Source: Penicillus capitatus (lineage: Eukaryota > Chlorophyta). From it: 64,000 bases of DNA. A program made the translations under genes and the position numbers. This document shows positions 20,261 through 32,534 of the stretch, piece after piece. The stretch covers positions 1 through 64,000 of the forward strand of contig OZ287714.1 in NCBI GenBank assembly GCA_965649825.1. Direction: 5' to 3'. Every line of letters begins with the position of its first letter. Positions within the stretch are counted from its first letter, which is position 1. Under the pieces are notes generated by a model. It did no database searches and was not told the DNA's origin. It was given only the letters and a program-made list of their open reading frames with translations.

Positions 20261-21727
20261 TCACGGCAGAATTCCTTGCTGTCTCAGAATCTCCATCGCC
20301 TCTTCGGGTGATTGTGGCAGACGACCGTCCTTGAAGAACTGAGATACCCACACAGACAGACGTCTTGTCATAAGCGTGCGCGATGTCGTTGCTGTTTGAT
20401 CGACCTTATGCCAATGTCGCTTGCGTTGGTTAATGAACCAGTTATTGATCTGGGTTGCACTGAGATCTGTCTGTCCCGCCAGGGCGCGTTTTTCATCTTC
20501 TGATGGATATGGCCAGGCCAAGTTCTTTTCCCACCAGCCCCGCAAAACATCCGTTGCATTTACAGGAAGCTTTCCTTTCTTTCTTTTCCTTCTGAATTCA
20601 TCACTCAAGTGTTGGATTTGGTCAGAATACCTAAGGTATGGCACGATGGCATTCGCATCCGTGGCAGTTACGGCGACGGTTAAGGACGGTCAAGGGTAGT
20701 GAAGAGAAGGGGTGAAGGAGAAATGCACGTGGCGTGTCTCACTTTCGTTTAAGGACTTGTCTGAGGTGATCTTCATCTGTGGCACTCAATGCAACGGGAC
20801 CTTCCATCTCTACGACACAAAGACTCATGCTGAATCACGAAGGTCGACGAGACAACTTACGTGAGGCGCTGTTGGTGATGGCCTTAATCTGCTGCTCGAA
20901 CATCGTACAGGCATTGTTTGCTTCGCTTTGTGTGAGCACCAGTTCTTGGTTAAGACCCTGTACGAGCTTAAGATAGTGATGCTGAAAAGACAGGCAGGTG
21001 TAAACAAAGAGCCACAAAATGAGATGAGTCTATACACACCAATAACATGTCTAGCTCCGAATTGCTCTTTCCACTCCGTTGGCGTTTCTGCAGTTCCAAT
21101 CGCGCCTGGTGGATGCTGTCCATGGAGCGCTTATGCTGATCAGCAATCAGTCGCTGTTTTTCTTGATCTTCCCCTATCTGACGACCAATGAAGATAGCGC
21201 GTGTAATATCTTCAAATTTTGGATGGCCCACGACTTCCAGATACTGTAACTGCGTCACCGAGTTCTGCAGCGGCTGAGGGAGGGAGAGAGATGGAGGAAA
21301 GAGGGCAGGGGGATACGAAAGCAGAGAAGCTTCGCCTCCTAATTGCGTTTGGGAAGGGAGACTCGTCGGGTAATGGGATGATGCCTCAGCAGGAAGCGAT
21401 GAAAACATTGCCTGGACACCACACATCACTCGCATGATCGCCAACCGACGTTACGCGTCCTCGCTGACGTCGCATGTACGATCGCGTATCGCTTACCGTC
21501 AAAGGAAGGGTCACTGCTGGGCCACTTGGCACGACCTCTCTCGGATGCGTCAGATGACGATCGCTGCTCGGCGCTGTCGTCGACGTCGTGCTTGACATCG
21601 TCGCGTAATGTGATGGATGCGCGTCGAGGGTCCATGACCTTGTTGTCGTGGCACGTTCCGTCGCTGTTCCCTCTTGACGCTGACAACCCATGTACTGCTG
21701 TTGAGTATTTAAGGGACGTGTCTCCAT
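20261..21727 (-). CDS. KNOX-class TALE homeodomain transcription factor
   Basis: Minus strand, about five exons, ATG at 21727. Exon 1 is a Ser/Thr-rich leader. The next exon contains a KNOX1-like segment (HPKFEDITRAIFIGRQIG). A KNOX2-like segment spans an intron (NSELDMLL joined to HHYLKLVQGLNQEL). An ELK segment appears on splicing (LKRK joined to YSDQIQHLSDEF, directly followed by RRKRKKGKLP). The TALE homeodomain follows, with the three-residue loop extension WPYPSED and recognition helix INNWFINQRKRHW. The last exon ends at a stop at 20261. In plants and green algae KNOX proteins pair with BELL partners in nuclear DNA binding, often to switch on the diploid programme. KNOX1, KNOX2, ELK and HD in order is strong support. 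Confidence 0.9.
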
Positions 21728-22516
21728 CGCGTCGTGCTCTATGTCTCTAAACGGACCAATGTCGGTCTTATCCTGAAAAGACTAACGCACAGCGCGTCGA
21801 GGCAGGAGTGGAATGAAATACAAAGCCGACCGAAACGACGTGATGACGAGACAGAAACGACAGGTTGGGGCGACCACGTCGGGAACGAATGCAGGAGGCG
21901 TCGGTCTTGAGTGGCTCGGATGAAAAGCTAAGGAATAAAATGGAGAACGAATGGTGCGACGGGACAAAGAGCGGTTAGCCAAAGGTCTCTGAAGCAATGG
22001 ACCGTGCATGCACGTACGCACGTACATACTATCACCACAGGCCAAGAAAGATAGACAGGACGATGTGACAGTCGGTTGAGCGACTGCCTGTCACCTATCG
22101 CCATCGGCACGATGCCAAAGAAACGCCAGAAGAATGAAGAGACGGCACCGAAGTGTGATATCCAAACGGACGTGTGATATGATGCAGTATGAGGCTTAGG
22201 GTACCGACGACAGGATGGCAGCCACTCGCACTGGATCCCAACACAATGGTCAGCGACGCTTCAAGATGCCGGCGCAAGGAGCGTTGTTGTAGGGAGACTG
22301 TCACGAAGGCGGTCTTTGTGGTATCGAAGTCCTGGATGTGGAAAAGTGTGAGAATCTGGAGAGCTATGGGCACTTAGCCACCCCGGCAGATCCAACGACT
22401 CTCCCTTTCCTCAAACAGCGATCCAAGAAGAAGAAACGAAAGAAGACACACAAGTCCTGGCATCTCACTCTTTTGTGTCACACTTCTGAATAGTATTCGA
22501 CAGAAAGGAGAGGCCG
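21728..22516. other. Divergent intergenic region
   Basis: About 790 bp between the KNOX and DDX24 starts. Frames of 60-92 codons exist on both strands (for example minus 22095-22373) but none is convincing. An inverted copy of the intron motif, CTCACTCTTTTGTG, lies at 22464-22477, so a 5' UTR intron of DDX24 is possible. Confidence 0.4.
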
Positions 22517-25216
22517 ATGGAGGAGGAGGAGAAAAAAGAGGGAAGGACTGGGAGTGAGGAGGCAGTATCGGATGCGTGGAGAGATTTGGAGTTGCATCCA
22601 TCACTGCTTTCTGCGATCAAGGAATGCGGCTTCGCTTTTCCTCTGCCAATTCAGAGCTACTGCATTCCTGCTGCCGTGAAACAACGACGAGATGTGTTGG
22701 GAGCCGCACAGACAGGATCAGGCAAAACTCTGGCATTCGGCATTCCCATCTTTCAAAGACTGTTACAAGAGAAATCCACACAACACCCAACACCACGTCA
22801 TCCTCCAATATCCACTCCTATCTCCACACCGCTCATTCTGTTACAGTCCAAAACGCGTAAGCAGATTCTGGTCGCGCTCTAAAGTGTGACATCTGGATTG
22901 GGTATTAGATAAAGGACTAGAAAAGGCAGAAGCTGATGGAGATGAGGAGATGATTGAGATTGAGAGTATGGATTCGCGTTCTGATGGGGATCCGACAGAC
23001 GATGCTGATCAGATGGAGATTTCGGATCGAGAAATGGCGTCTCTGCACGAGCGATTAGGAACGGTCTATTTCTCAGATCTCTTCAGGAAAGAGGATCCAG
23101 CCACCTGTTTAAAGGCACTCATTTTGACCCCTACTCGTGAACTGGCACTCCAAGCTTATCAGCATCTGAAGGCGATCGGTGCACACACGAACATACGCAT
23201 CGTCCCTGTGGTGGGCGGTATGGCGCAGCAGAAGCAAACCAGACTCCTGAGCTGTGCTCGAAACCTCATTGCTGCATAAAGAGTGAGATGTCGCTGTTTA
23301 GATCATCCGGAAGTCGTCGTTGCAACTCCCGGTCGATTTCTCGATCTCTACAAGAAAGGCATTCCGCATTTGCGGGATCTGAGTCAACTCAAGTTCTTTG
23401 TGGTCGACGAATGTGACAAGATGATCCGTCATGGAGACTTTAGAGTGATCCCCTCTCACTCAATATATGCAACGGAGAAGAGACGGCGGTGTTGTTTAGG
23501 ATCTCACGGAGTTGCTGCAATGCATTCCTGAGTATCAGCGCATCGAAGAGACGTATGATGCAAAAGAGAAGAAAGAAAAGCGCAAGGGGCAGAATTCGTT
23601 GCCCGCTTTCCGGATTCCTGCAGAAGATAGAAAGATGCAGACCATGCTGTTCTCTGCGACGCTGACTCTGCCGAGATCACTGCACCGAAAGCTGCGGCCA
23701 GCGAAGAGGATCCCTCCCGAAGAGGACATCGATGACATGGCTTTGGCGCTGGATCAGTTGAGATTTCGAGGAGAGCCTGCCGTCATCGATCTCACCAGCA
23801 AAGCAAAGATGGCAGACAAGGTCCAGGAGGCATACATCCTTTGTCCAGAAGAGACCGTCGATGCCATCCTCTACTCGATTCTTATGAAGTCCATTGCCGC
23901 CCTCTCTCTATCTATTCTCGAACGAGGGAGCGTGTGGCAGGTATCCGGGAAGGACACTGGTTTTCTGCAATGCCATCAAAGGTGTGAGAGTGCTGACGGA
24001 GACACTGCGTTTGTTGAATGTGCCTGCTCAGCCGATTCACGCAGCAAAGCAGCAGTCGCAAAGACTCAAATCATTGGAGCGATTCGCTGCCGATCCGAAT
24101 GCTGTTCTGGTGGCGACGGATGTGGCAGCCAGAGGCTTAGATATTCCTGTGATGTGACGTTTGGGTTTGCTGTCGCTGCTCACAGGTGTTGCTGCAGGAT
24201 GTGCGATGTGTGATACATTACAATGTTCCTCGAGCCGCCGATCTCTACATTCATCGCTCTGGACGTACGGCACGTGTCGAGGCCGATGGCTTGGCACTGT
24301 CCCTCGTTGTTCCATCCGTAAGTATCTTATGTTTTGCGCGTCGATGGCGATGGGGTGTTTCACAAACGAACAGGAGGTCTTACGATTTCAATCACTATTC
24401 CATGCATTGGAACGCAAAATGCCCCCTTTGTTTCCATTGGATCAGAGCCCTATACAGGAATGCGTCCACCGCATGAAATTGGCAAAAAAGATTCGTGTGA
24501 TCGATACGAAACGGAAGATGGCCAAGAAAGATGCTGTATGGACAAATCGGGCTGCGGAGACACTACAAACGGACATTATTCATTTAATGTTCACCGCCGA
24601 CAGAAGAAAAACAGATGCAACGGCACTGTGCTTTAGATCGAGCGACGAAGAAAGTGGCAAGGTGGAGGATGATGAGATGAAAGAAACAAAGGAACGCCTA
24701 TCCACTGAACTGGCCAGACGATTGGCATTGCCTCTCAACAAGAAGCTCAAGTCTAAGTTCTTGACAGGTCCATCCCTCTCCCTCTCTTCCTTCCCCACGA
24801 GGCTTTTGATCATGTCAGGCAATTTGCTGCCAGATGCGAAGGGAACGGACTCCGCAACAAAGAAACGTATGTCCTCAGCGTTCAAAGAGACGTTGCAGAA
24901 GGTGCATGTCTCAGAAGGCGAGGTTTATTATCACATGGGGTCACTTTTTTAGGCCAAGGAGATCCATGACATTCAGATGGAGAGTCCAAAGAAAACACAT
25001 CCATCCCGTTTCATGAGTGTCGAAGATCGCATCGGGCGACATCGTACAAAGCTGAAGGAGATTCTGGATAAAAAGATTGACACGAAACACAAGGTGAAGT
25101 CCCTGAGCTACACCAGACGAAAACTCGTCGTCGTCCCTCCCGTTTTGGGTCGCGAAGCTCAAGGACCAGATGCAATGCAAGTGATGAAAAACTATATGAA
25201 AGCAAAACGGGGGTAA
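22517..25216 (+). CDS. DEAD-box RNA helicase, DDX24/Mak5-like
   Basis: About eight exons with introns of roughly 45-55 nt. Motifs in order: Q region ([11 protein letters not shown]), I AQTGSGKT, Ia [14 protein letters not shown], Ib [57 protein letters not shown]. Motif II reads DECD instead of DEAD. An acidic insert (about 22900-23090) separates motifs I and Ia, as in DDX24 and yeast Mak5, and the sequence around GGM...Q fits them too. These helicases act in the nucleolus on early 60S ribosome assembly. The basic C-terminus ends [10 protein letters not shown]. One intron (about 23248-23301) carries AAAGAGTGAG at 23278. Confidence 0.9.
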
Positions 25217-25272
25217 GATCTATGTCCTCGTCATCATGAATCCATGTCCGGTCACATTTTCATACGTCATCA

Positions 25273-25648
25273 CTACACTGTGGAAGAGGTGCATTGCTTG
25301 ACATTATTCTTGTCATCGCCTGGCTCTGGCTGATGCGTCATGTACTCGATGAGATCCGAAATGTGCTCCTCCAACATATCCAAGCGATGATCCATCGCTC
25401 TCACTGTAGACATAGAAAATAAGATCACATAACGTCATCCACGATGCTGAGGGGAGAAACACTTTTTGTGACGAGCCCTTCGTGAGCATCAGAGACCTGC
25501 GATTGCTGGCATACAACAGAGACTGAGGTCAAGCCTGGGTTACGGTGATGCTGTGACGTACGATTTGGTCAAGAAGCGCCTCGACTAAAGAGGTGATGTT
25601 ATTTGTCTGGGGAATGATGCCAAGACCGTGTTTCTTCCAAATATCCAT
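25273..25648 (-). CDS. HSBP1-like small coiled-coil protein
   Basis: Minus strand, convergent with DDX24 (57 bp apart). From ATG 25648, exon 1 reads MDIWKKHGLG and then NNITSLVEALLDQI. The last exon contains MDHRLDMLEEHISDLIEYM and ends at 25273. The pair matches the two ends of heat-shock-factor-binding protein 1, a small trimeric coiled coil that restrains HSF1 and also supports WASH-complex assembly. The middle is split by two or three short introns I could not place exactly, and one candidate join leaves the frame unresolved. Confidence 0.5.
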
Positions 25649-25868
25649 GTCGTCCTGTTGACCATACATCGATGCGCCACATCTGCGTTCGATGCCTCAC
25701 CAGCCACTCGGTATCGTCCGTTGTCTGTGCAGATGTATCGGTCATTTTCGCAACTGCAGAGAGACACGGGAGAAAGAATGTTTATAGAAGGGGGTACACA
25801 ACAAACCGTCTGACCAAAGCGTCGAGGCACTCGTTGGACGAGGATGTGCCTATTCGTATATGACGGTT

Positions 25869-26239
25869 ATGAAAGTGCCCGTCGGCGATTTGAAGACGTT
25901 CATTGCGAAGGCGAGACTTGTCCAGCTGTACCGTGACTGTTGGCGTGAGGTGCAGAAAGCGCCCGAAAATACCAGACGTGAGGGGATGGTGGTGGTGGTT
26001 GGATGTTTGTGGCAATGTGTGTAGGGGATCTCGCCGAGTACGTGCGTTCGCAGTTTCGCGACGCCGATCTGCCCAGGACACCCTCCGCTCTACAGTTTCA
26101 GATCGAATCGGGAAGGCAGGAGCTCAAAAACTATCGTGCTTCGCTGGAAAGGACGCAACATAATCTCAAATACTTCCACGACGTCGACCCGCCCAAGCTT
26201 CTGTTTCACAAAAAGGTTATCAAGAGGAAGCCGCGATGA
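25869..26239 (+). CDS. LYR-motif protein (LYRM family)
   Basis: Two exons. The first, from ATG 25869, contains ARLVQLYRDCWREV, a clear LYR motif with the following aromatic and basic residues. An intron of about 50 nt follows THR-type end KAPENTR. The second contains DLAEYVRSQFRDA, the helix pair of the Complex1_LYR fold. About 107 residues. LYR proteins bind the mitochondrial acyl carrier protein and serve as assembly factors or subunits of respiratory complexes and Fe-S cluster machinery. The stop TGA (26237-26239) overlaps the start ATG of the next gene (26236-26238). Confidence 0.85.
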
Positions 26240-29200
26240 AGCTGTCACATCAGTTTCTCGAACGCAAGAACCAGCAGGGATTATCGGGTCCGTGTCCCTT
26301 TGCCATGTCCGATGTGACATCTCACGGATTCGGCTGATTGAAGGGGACAGATCGCGCAAGGGGAGTGTCGATACAGCGATCGTCGATCTCATCGAGGAAA
26401 TGAATCGGCATCCTCTGATGTACACGACGAGCAGCTGTTCTGGAAGAGTGTCGCTTTTTGAAGAGGATCTGATGGGCTGTGTGGGAAGGAAGGGAGGGGA
26501 GTGGATCTACGTGTCCCATCAGGAGCCGGAATGGAATGAACTGTACGACGCAATGCAGAGATGGCGGGAAGGGGATGGGACGAAAAGGGAAGGGAAAGAC
26601 AAAAGATGGAACTTCCGTTTTGAACCGTTCATCGTGGCATGCGAATGCGGAACGCTGGAGACGGCACGGATGCTTGTGCAGATCGGCAGGGAAGCAGGAT
26701 TCCGTGAATCGGGCATCGTGCTGGGAAAGGATAGAATCCAGGCCACTGTTCGTTCCGCGGCGAGAACAGAGATTCCGGTGTGTGAGCACGGCATCATGCT
26801 GATGGCAGAGTCCTCTTGGGATGTGCTGTTGCGCATTGTGCGTGAGAAGTTTCGAAAGAATGGAGAGAAGATCGATGCTTTCCGGCATCTCTTTCATACG
26901 ACCTTTGCTTCGCAAACGGGACCATCCCTAGAAGCCACGCCAGACGACCGACGGCCTGCATACGAGGACGGATCCCTACGATGGCAGACAATGGCACCAA
27001 GACATGCCTCCGTTTGTCCATTCACACGGAGTGCAGAGATGCATGATGGACTGTTTCGAAGGGATTGGAGCGATGGGGACACAGCGTTTGCGCGGCGAAG
27101 AGTTCGGTGCTCATCTTTGGAGGATATGGTGGGAAGAGAGGCCATCAGCGACTCGACGATATGCTTCTCTACCATCCAGCCACCAACACTCTCACGGAGC
27201 AGACAGTCACCGGTGATATTCCTTCTCCAAGAATGGGTCATGCATCTGTCGCCGTGGGTGAGACGCGCGCACGTCTTGGGGAATCGATGAAGGATGAAAT
27301 GCACGACAGGGGACGCTGTGTACATTCTGGGAGGCAGGACGCATCCAGGCAACGCTCTGAGTGACGTCTATCGAGTGGATGTCGACAACTGGACAGCTGC
27401 TCAGCTGCCGGCATCGTTTCCTGCGCGATTCCGTCACAGCGCCTGTGTGTACGGAGAGGCAAAGATCGTTGTGTTTGGCGGATGCACATCCGAAGGACCT
27501 ATGAATGACGTCTGGATGATGGATGCCAAGCAACAGGAGATCTTTACACCGATCAAGACTCAAGGCCCGAGTCCAATGCCACGCATGAGTCACGGAGCAT
27601 GTGTACAGGGAGATTGGCTCTTTGTGCACGGAGGGTTTGCAGACTATGGCCGTGTGTACAGCGATCTTTTCAAACTGAATCTGAAGACGTTTTCGTGGGA
27701 AGCCGTCTGTATGGATCCGTTTCGCCTGCCGGAGTGCTTCTCGCATTCTTTGGTGGCCCTGGATGAAAACATTCTTGCCGTCATCGGCGGCTGTGGTCAG
27801 GCCGAACCTGAGAGAATCACTCTCTTCGATCCGGGCAGTAAAAGTGTGAGGGTGTTGAGGACAGAGATCCCTACCGAGGCAGCATGGGTGCCCATACGGC
27901 AGGCGGCTCTGGTGCTTGAAGACCGACTGTTTGTCGTCGGCGGGGGTGCTTTTTGTTTCAGTTTCGGATCTGCTTTCAGCTCCTCCTTCTCGATGGAACG
28001 CTCTCACCTTGTTTTGCTCTTTAAATCTGGCACGGCGAGGAAAGTCGATATTGATGTGCCATCTGCGAGGAGTGAGAGAGTCGTGGGGATTGTTACGAAA
28101 AAGACCGAAGCCAAGAGGGTGAAGGACACACTCAAGGTCCTCAACTGGCTGGATCCTGCGTACAAGAGCACGGTCTTGGAGATGGGGAACAGAATTGCTT
28201 TTCCCGTTCTGGCGGCCCACAGCCAATCCGTGGATGCGCTCCACACCGTCGCTTCGCCCAGAGCCTGGGCAGAGGAGAAGAAGATCGATCGCGACGCCGT
28301 GTATCAGCTGTATGAATGGCTGTGCAATGGAATGGCCACGGTGCAGTGCATGGATTTCGTTCGTTCTAGTGCAGCGAGCACACTCTCCCCTGCCAAGCGG
28401 CTAAGACAGATGATGGCATCTCGATTGAAGGCACTCGATGTGAAAGACGCCGAGACGTTGATGAGAGAGCTCCCAGAAAAATGGGAGAAGTTGGGAGACA
28501 TGATGCTGTTGCCTGCAGAGAGCATGTGCTCTCCCTTCTGGACAAAAGGTTTTGGAAACGATCTGTGGAAAGACGTGGCCGAAGTGCTGGAAGGCCGTCG
28601 ACTCGCCCGGCAAGCCACCATCCGCGCATCCGGTATAAGATGCCTTCTGCTGCGACCCAGGCGAGTAGCTGTGTGGTTTTAGAGACAAGAGATGCGCGGG
28701 TGGTATTGCTCTATGGCGAAGACGGTTGGGTCACACACAAAGAGAACGGCATCTCTTTTCAGCTGGATGTCACAAAGTGTATGTTCAGTTCGGGAAACGT
28801 CTCGGAAAGAATGAGAATGAGTGAGCTGAGCTGCCACGGTGAAACAATCGTAGATCTCTATGCCGGCATTGGATACTATACACTGCCTCTCCTCAAGCAA
28901 GGCTGTGCGGAGAAGGTTCGCATCCTTGTGTCGTTTATGACGAGATCTATGCAGCTGCTGTGAAGGTGATTGCCTGCGAATGGAATCGACATGCTGTGAA
29001 GGCTCTGAAACTGAATCTACGGGCGAACGGCGTTGCGGATCGTTGCACCGTCCTCTTCGGCGACAGTCGTCGGATAGCTCCCGAATGTGTTGCTGATCGA
29101 GTGATTCTGGGATTGCTGCCATCCAGCAAAGGCGGCTGGAAGACAGCCCTGACGTGCTTGAAAGCGACAGGTGGTTGGCTACACCTTCACGAGAACGTCA

Positions 29201-30449
29201 CTGATCGAGATGAGGAGAGCTGGATGCAAGACACGCTCAACGAACTGAGAACGATGTCCGTCGAGATGCAAAGGAACTGGAGTATATCCGTGGAGCACCG
29301 TGAACACGTGAAGTGGTATGCCCCACACATCCGACACGTGGTGCTGGACATCCGCTGCCAAGTGCCAACAGCGAACACCGATCTCCCATTGTCCTCGCCG
29401 AGAGCGAACAGCATCTCCATCATCGACGCTCCGTCTGCAGATCGATTCTGGGCAGAGATCGTAGCCAAGAGACGTCCTGTCCTGATCCAACGTACGTCCC
29501 CTCTTCCACGGAGATCGTGCTTGGAAAGGGGACGGGGCTGTGTGTCAGATATGGATGTGGGGTGTGCTGTCGGTCAGTGGTCTGCTGACTATCTGATGGG
29601 GCACGCCGAGGCGAAAGAGACGCGTGTGAGTGTCCACGTTTGCCCAGATGCGAAAGGAAGGATGCGTTTCGTTCCACGTAACTTTGAGTTTCACACCATG
29701 TCCTTCTCGGAACTCATCCAGCGATGCACCTCTGCTCACCGTCTCTCTCCTCTGATCCAGCCAGGAGAGCACTATTATCTCAGAAGCATCGGTCAGAATC
29801 CGAGGAAGGTACACGCGGCGCCTCGCTTGCGCAACATCTCCCCTGCGATTCTGTCCCGCAGGAGAGGTCATCGATTCACGCAGCCTTCCCGCAACTGGCA
29901 CAGGAAGTGAAGCTTCCTTTGTGGATCGCCAAGGAGCGTGTCTTCTCCACCGTGCTGCGCGTCAGTTCGCCGCGGCTGCAGCTGTGGACCCACTTCGATG
30001 TGATGGACAATCTTCTCATCCACATCACGGGGAGAAAACGCGTCAGGATGTGGCCGCCGTCTGACGATGCCCGTCTCTATGTGACGGGATCGAGTTCGGA
30101 AGTGACAGATGTCGAGCATCCCGATCCCACACAGTATCCAAACTTCAAACCGCCGACCCTCGAGTTCGATCTCCTTCCTGGCGATGTCCTGTACATTCCT
30201 GCCCTCTGGTTCCATCACGTCACATCAGAGAGCTTCGCGGTCTCCGTCAATCTTTTCTTCCGTCACCTCGCCGATGAGACCTACGATCCCAAGGATCTCT
30301 ACGGAAACAGAGATCCATTGCCAGTGCAAGAGGCAACGGCGTTTATGGATCGCATCCTGAAGCTTCTCCATTCCCTGCCTCCCGATTTTCGACAGTTCTA
30401 TGGACAGAGACTGCAAAAGCAATTCGCAAATGGACTCGATGGTTGTTGA
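26236..30449 (+). CDS. Wybutosine fusion: TYW3 - kelch - TYW2 - TYW5/JmjC
   Basis: About 1,280 residues in roughly nine exons. Exon 1 is 26236-26287; joining to 26344 restores QGLSGDRSRKGSVD, the TYW3 start. TYW3 (TTSSCSGRVSLFEED, GFRESGIVLGKDR) runs to about residue 240. Kelch repeats follow (LIFGGYGGKRG, YILGGRTHPGN, VVFGGCTSEGP, FVHGGFADYG). TYW2 (about 600-960) has MFSSGNVSER, DLYAGIGYYTLPLL, ACEWNRHAVKAL and LGLLPSSKGGW. The C-terminal JmjC domain resembles TYW5: LQLWTHFDVMDNLL carries the H-x-D iron ligands and FHHVTSE the distal His; GDVLYIPALWFHH is the JmjC core. The product would link the aminocarboxypropyl transferase, methyltransferase and hydroxylase steps that modify G37 of tRNA-Phe. 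Arabidopsis has a TYW3-kelch-TYW2 fusion; the added hydroxylase is unusual. One frame change near 27014-27060 is explained by a 48-nt GT-AG intron. Confidence 0.92.
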
Positions 30450-30658
30450 GTCTGATGTGACATTTAACGAATGCTTCTTCTGGACGAATTGAACAAGAAA
30501 GGACATTGAGTCGTTTCGTTGACCCGTCACTTCCTGTACGCGCAAGTCGTCAGTTTCTCTTCATACTTTCGCGTTTCAGGTAGACACCGTGGCGTCACTC
30601 GTTACGCGTCACCCGTTTCCATGCAGGTTCTCTTTTTTGCGGCGTCTGTTGGACGAAA

Positions 30659-31670
30659 ATGCGGCCGATGCGAAGGGAGCAATGCGGTTATTGGCAGAGA
30701 CGGGGCACTTGTAAATTTGGAGACCAGTCCGTCACGACTGCGTCCCCTAACCGACGCTTCACCCGGTCGTCCTCTTCTAGGTGCAGGTACCTACACGATG
30801 GCCAGCATTCCGAGAGGGGCACGCGCCTCGATCGCTATACAGACCACGGCGTGTCGTTGCGCCAAGGTGGCTGACACACTCTCTGTAAAGTGTGAGAAAG
30901 ATGCCTGACAGCAATTCATGTGTATAGGCAGTCGAGTGTGTAACATCTATGCCAGGACTGGATCCTGTCCGTACGGTAGCCAATGCAAATATGATCATCA
31001 CATGACGCGTCTCCTAGACGGCGGCAACAAGACGCCCATGAACGGCATGGGCCGTCCTCATACTCAGTTTCCCCAAAAGCATCGACGCATGCGCAGTCAT
31101 GAGATGCGCCGATTCAACACCAAGTCACTTTATCAAGATCCCGGACAGATGGGCAGTTCAAAGGGATGGAGAAGTACCGGGAGTGAGACATCCCCACAAC
31201 CACCGTGTACAGATACCTCACCGCGCAGCACGAATGATGCAAATGGGACTTTTAGACAGAGCTGCAGTCCGCAAAGCACGCAACCGACTTCGCATACATC
31301 GCCCTTGCCTCATGTGGAAGCATCTGTGACGTGCTTTGGCGACAACGGGGGATACGCATCACAAGAGGGGGTGCATGGAAGTCAGCATTTAGCAGATTTG
31401 TTTCATCGGACACTGGAGCAGAGCGGAACGGGTTTTGCAGCGGCGGCGGCGGCGGCGCATCTGTACCGTCCTGAGTACTTTTCCTCGTGGCCATGCGTTC
31501 CAAGTCAATGGTACGCTGCGGGCGTACCCAATGAAGTCATGCAGATGAGGCTTGATAAAGAAAGAGACATCAAGATACTGAAAACACCAACAGTACCTTC
31601 ACATTTACTCAAGCCCTTCAGAGAACAGGAAGGAGCTTTTCTGCACGTTCGACCAACAACCATGCCATGA
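30659..31670 (+). CDS. Protein with two CCCH zinc fingers
   Basis: Three exons, with introns near 30729-30780 and 30870-30928. Each finger is completed across a splice junction, which supports the model. Finger 1 reads CGYWQRRGTCKFGDQCRYLH and finger 2 CNIYARTGSCPYGSQCKYDH; both are C-X8-C-X5-C-X3-H, the typical RNA-binding type. The rest is low-complexity, Ser/Thr/Pro/Gln-rich, with an Ala run near 31435-31460. The C-terminus is charged (LDKERDIKILKT). A regulatory or processing RNA-binding protein; no closer family. It starts about 210 bp after the TYW fusion ends. Confidence 0.8.
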
Positions 31671-32534
31671 TCGTACGACAGATTTGATATGGTCTGTTGG
31701 TTTGTTCGCTGCAGTACTGAGATAGATAGACGGATAGTGAAAGCGTGGTCTTTGCTGACGTGTCTTCTCTTGGCGATTGTAGAGATCATCGGTACGCTAT
31801 TCGATCGAGGGCTGGGTTCTGACATTGCTAGCTGGACGATTTAAGAGCGCGTGACATCATCACGAGGAGGAGGGGGGGCTGTTTCACACATTCTCTCACT
31901 CAAGTTTACGTTAAACTAACTCATCAAAGACAGCACTGTCATTCAATTGGGCGTGTGCTCTACAGCTCTTATTCATTTTTGCGATGAATGCCGTTAGAAT
32001 GAATGTTCAGAAAGGCCCTTGGAAAATGGCGAAACTGACTCCAATGACAATGCCGTTTTTAGCTTTCACATAGAGCCAGTATACCGTTTTCGTGAAATTC
32101 AATTTTTTCGATTTGCAGTCAGTCTTGGTGGCCATGTACTATTTCTGATGCCGTTTCCACTTGTATCCAACAGAGAGACAGATGGACAGACAGCGGACGC
32201 AATAAAGCATATCTTCCCTCAGCTCATGTGCCTTTACACGATCTCTCTGTCCTTGTAAAGCATATGATGAATACACATCATTCTTGACATCAGTCAGAGC
32301 CACGGCTTCTGCCAATGAAGGTGGAAGGACGCACAACGGTGCCACACTTTAACGTTTCGCAAAGATGGCATAGGGTCTCGGAGTCTTATTTCACTGAGTT
32401 TATCAGAATAAAGATGTCTTCCTGATATACGAAGGGGGCAAACCATCATTCACCAAACCTCTCGCTCGCATGGATGTTGAAACTGAACTTAAAAACTCAA
32501 GTCATCGAAATGGCGCATTCATCCGAAATGCCAA
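31671..32534. other. No recognisable gene
   Basis: About 860 bp. Short frames only (for example plus 32019-32258). Nothing supports a gene or RNA. Two AATAAA-like signals on the plus strand near 32200 and 32408 are of unknown use. Confidence 0.4.

Noticed and set aside
27000-27070. A frameshift mutation between TYW3 and kelch
   Set aside because: A 48-nt GT-AG intron restores the frame and the first kelch strand.
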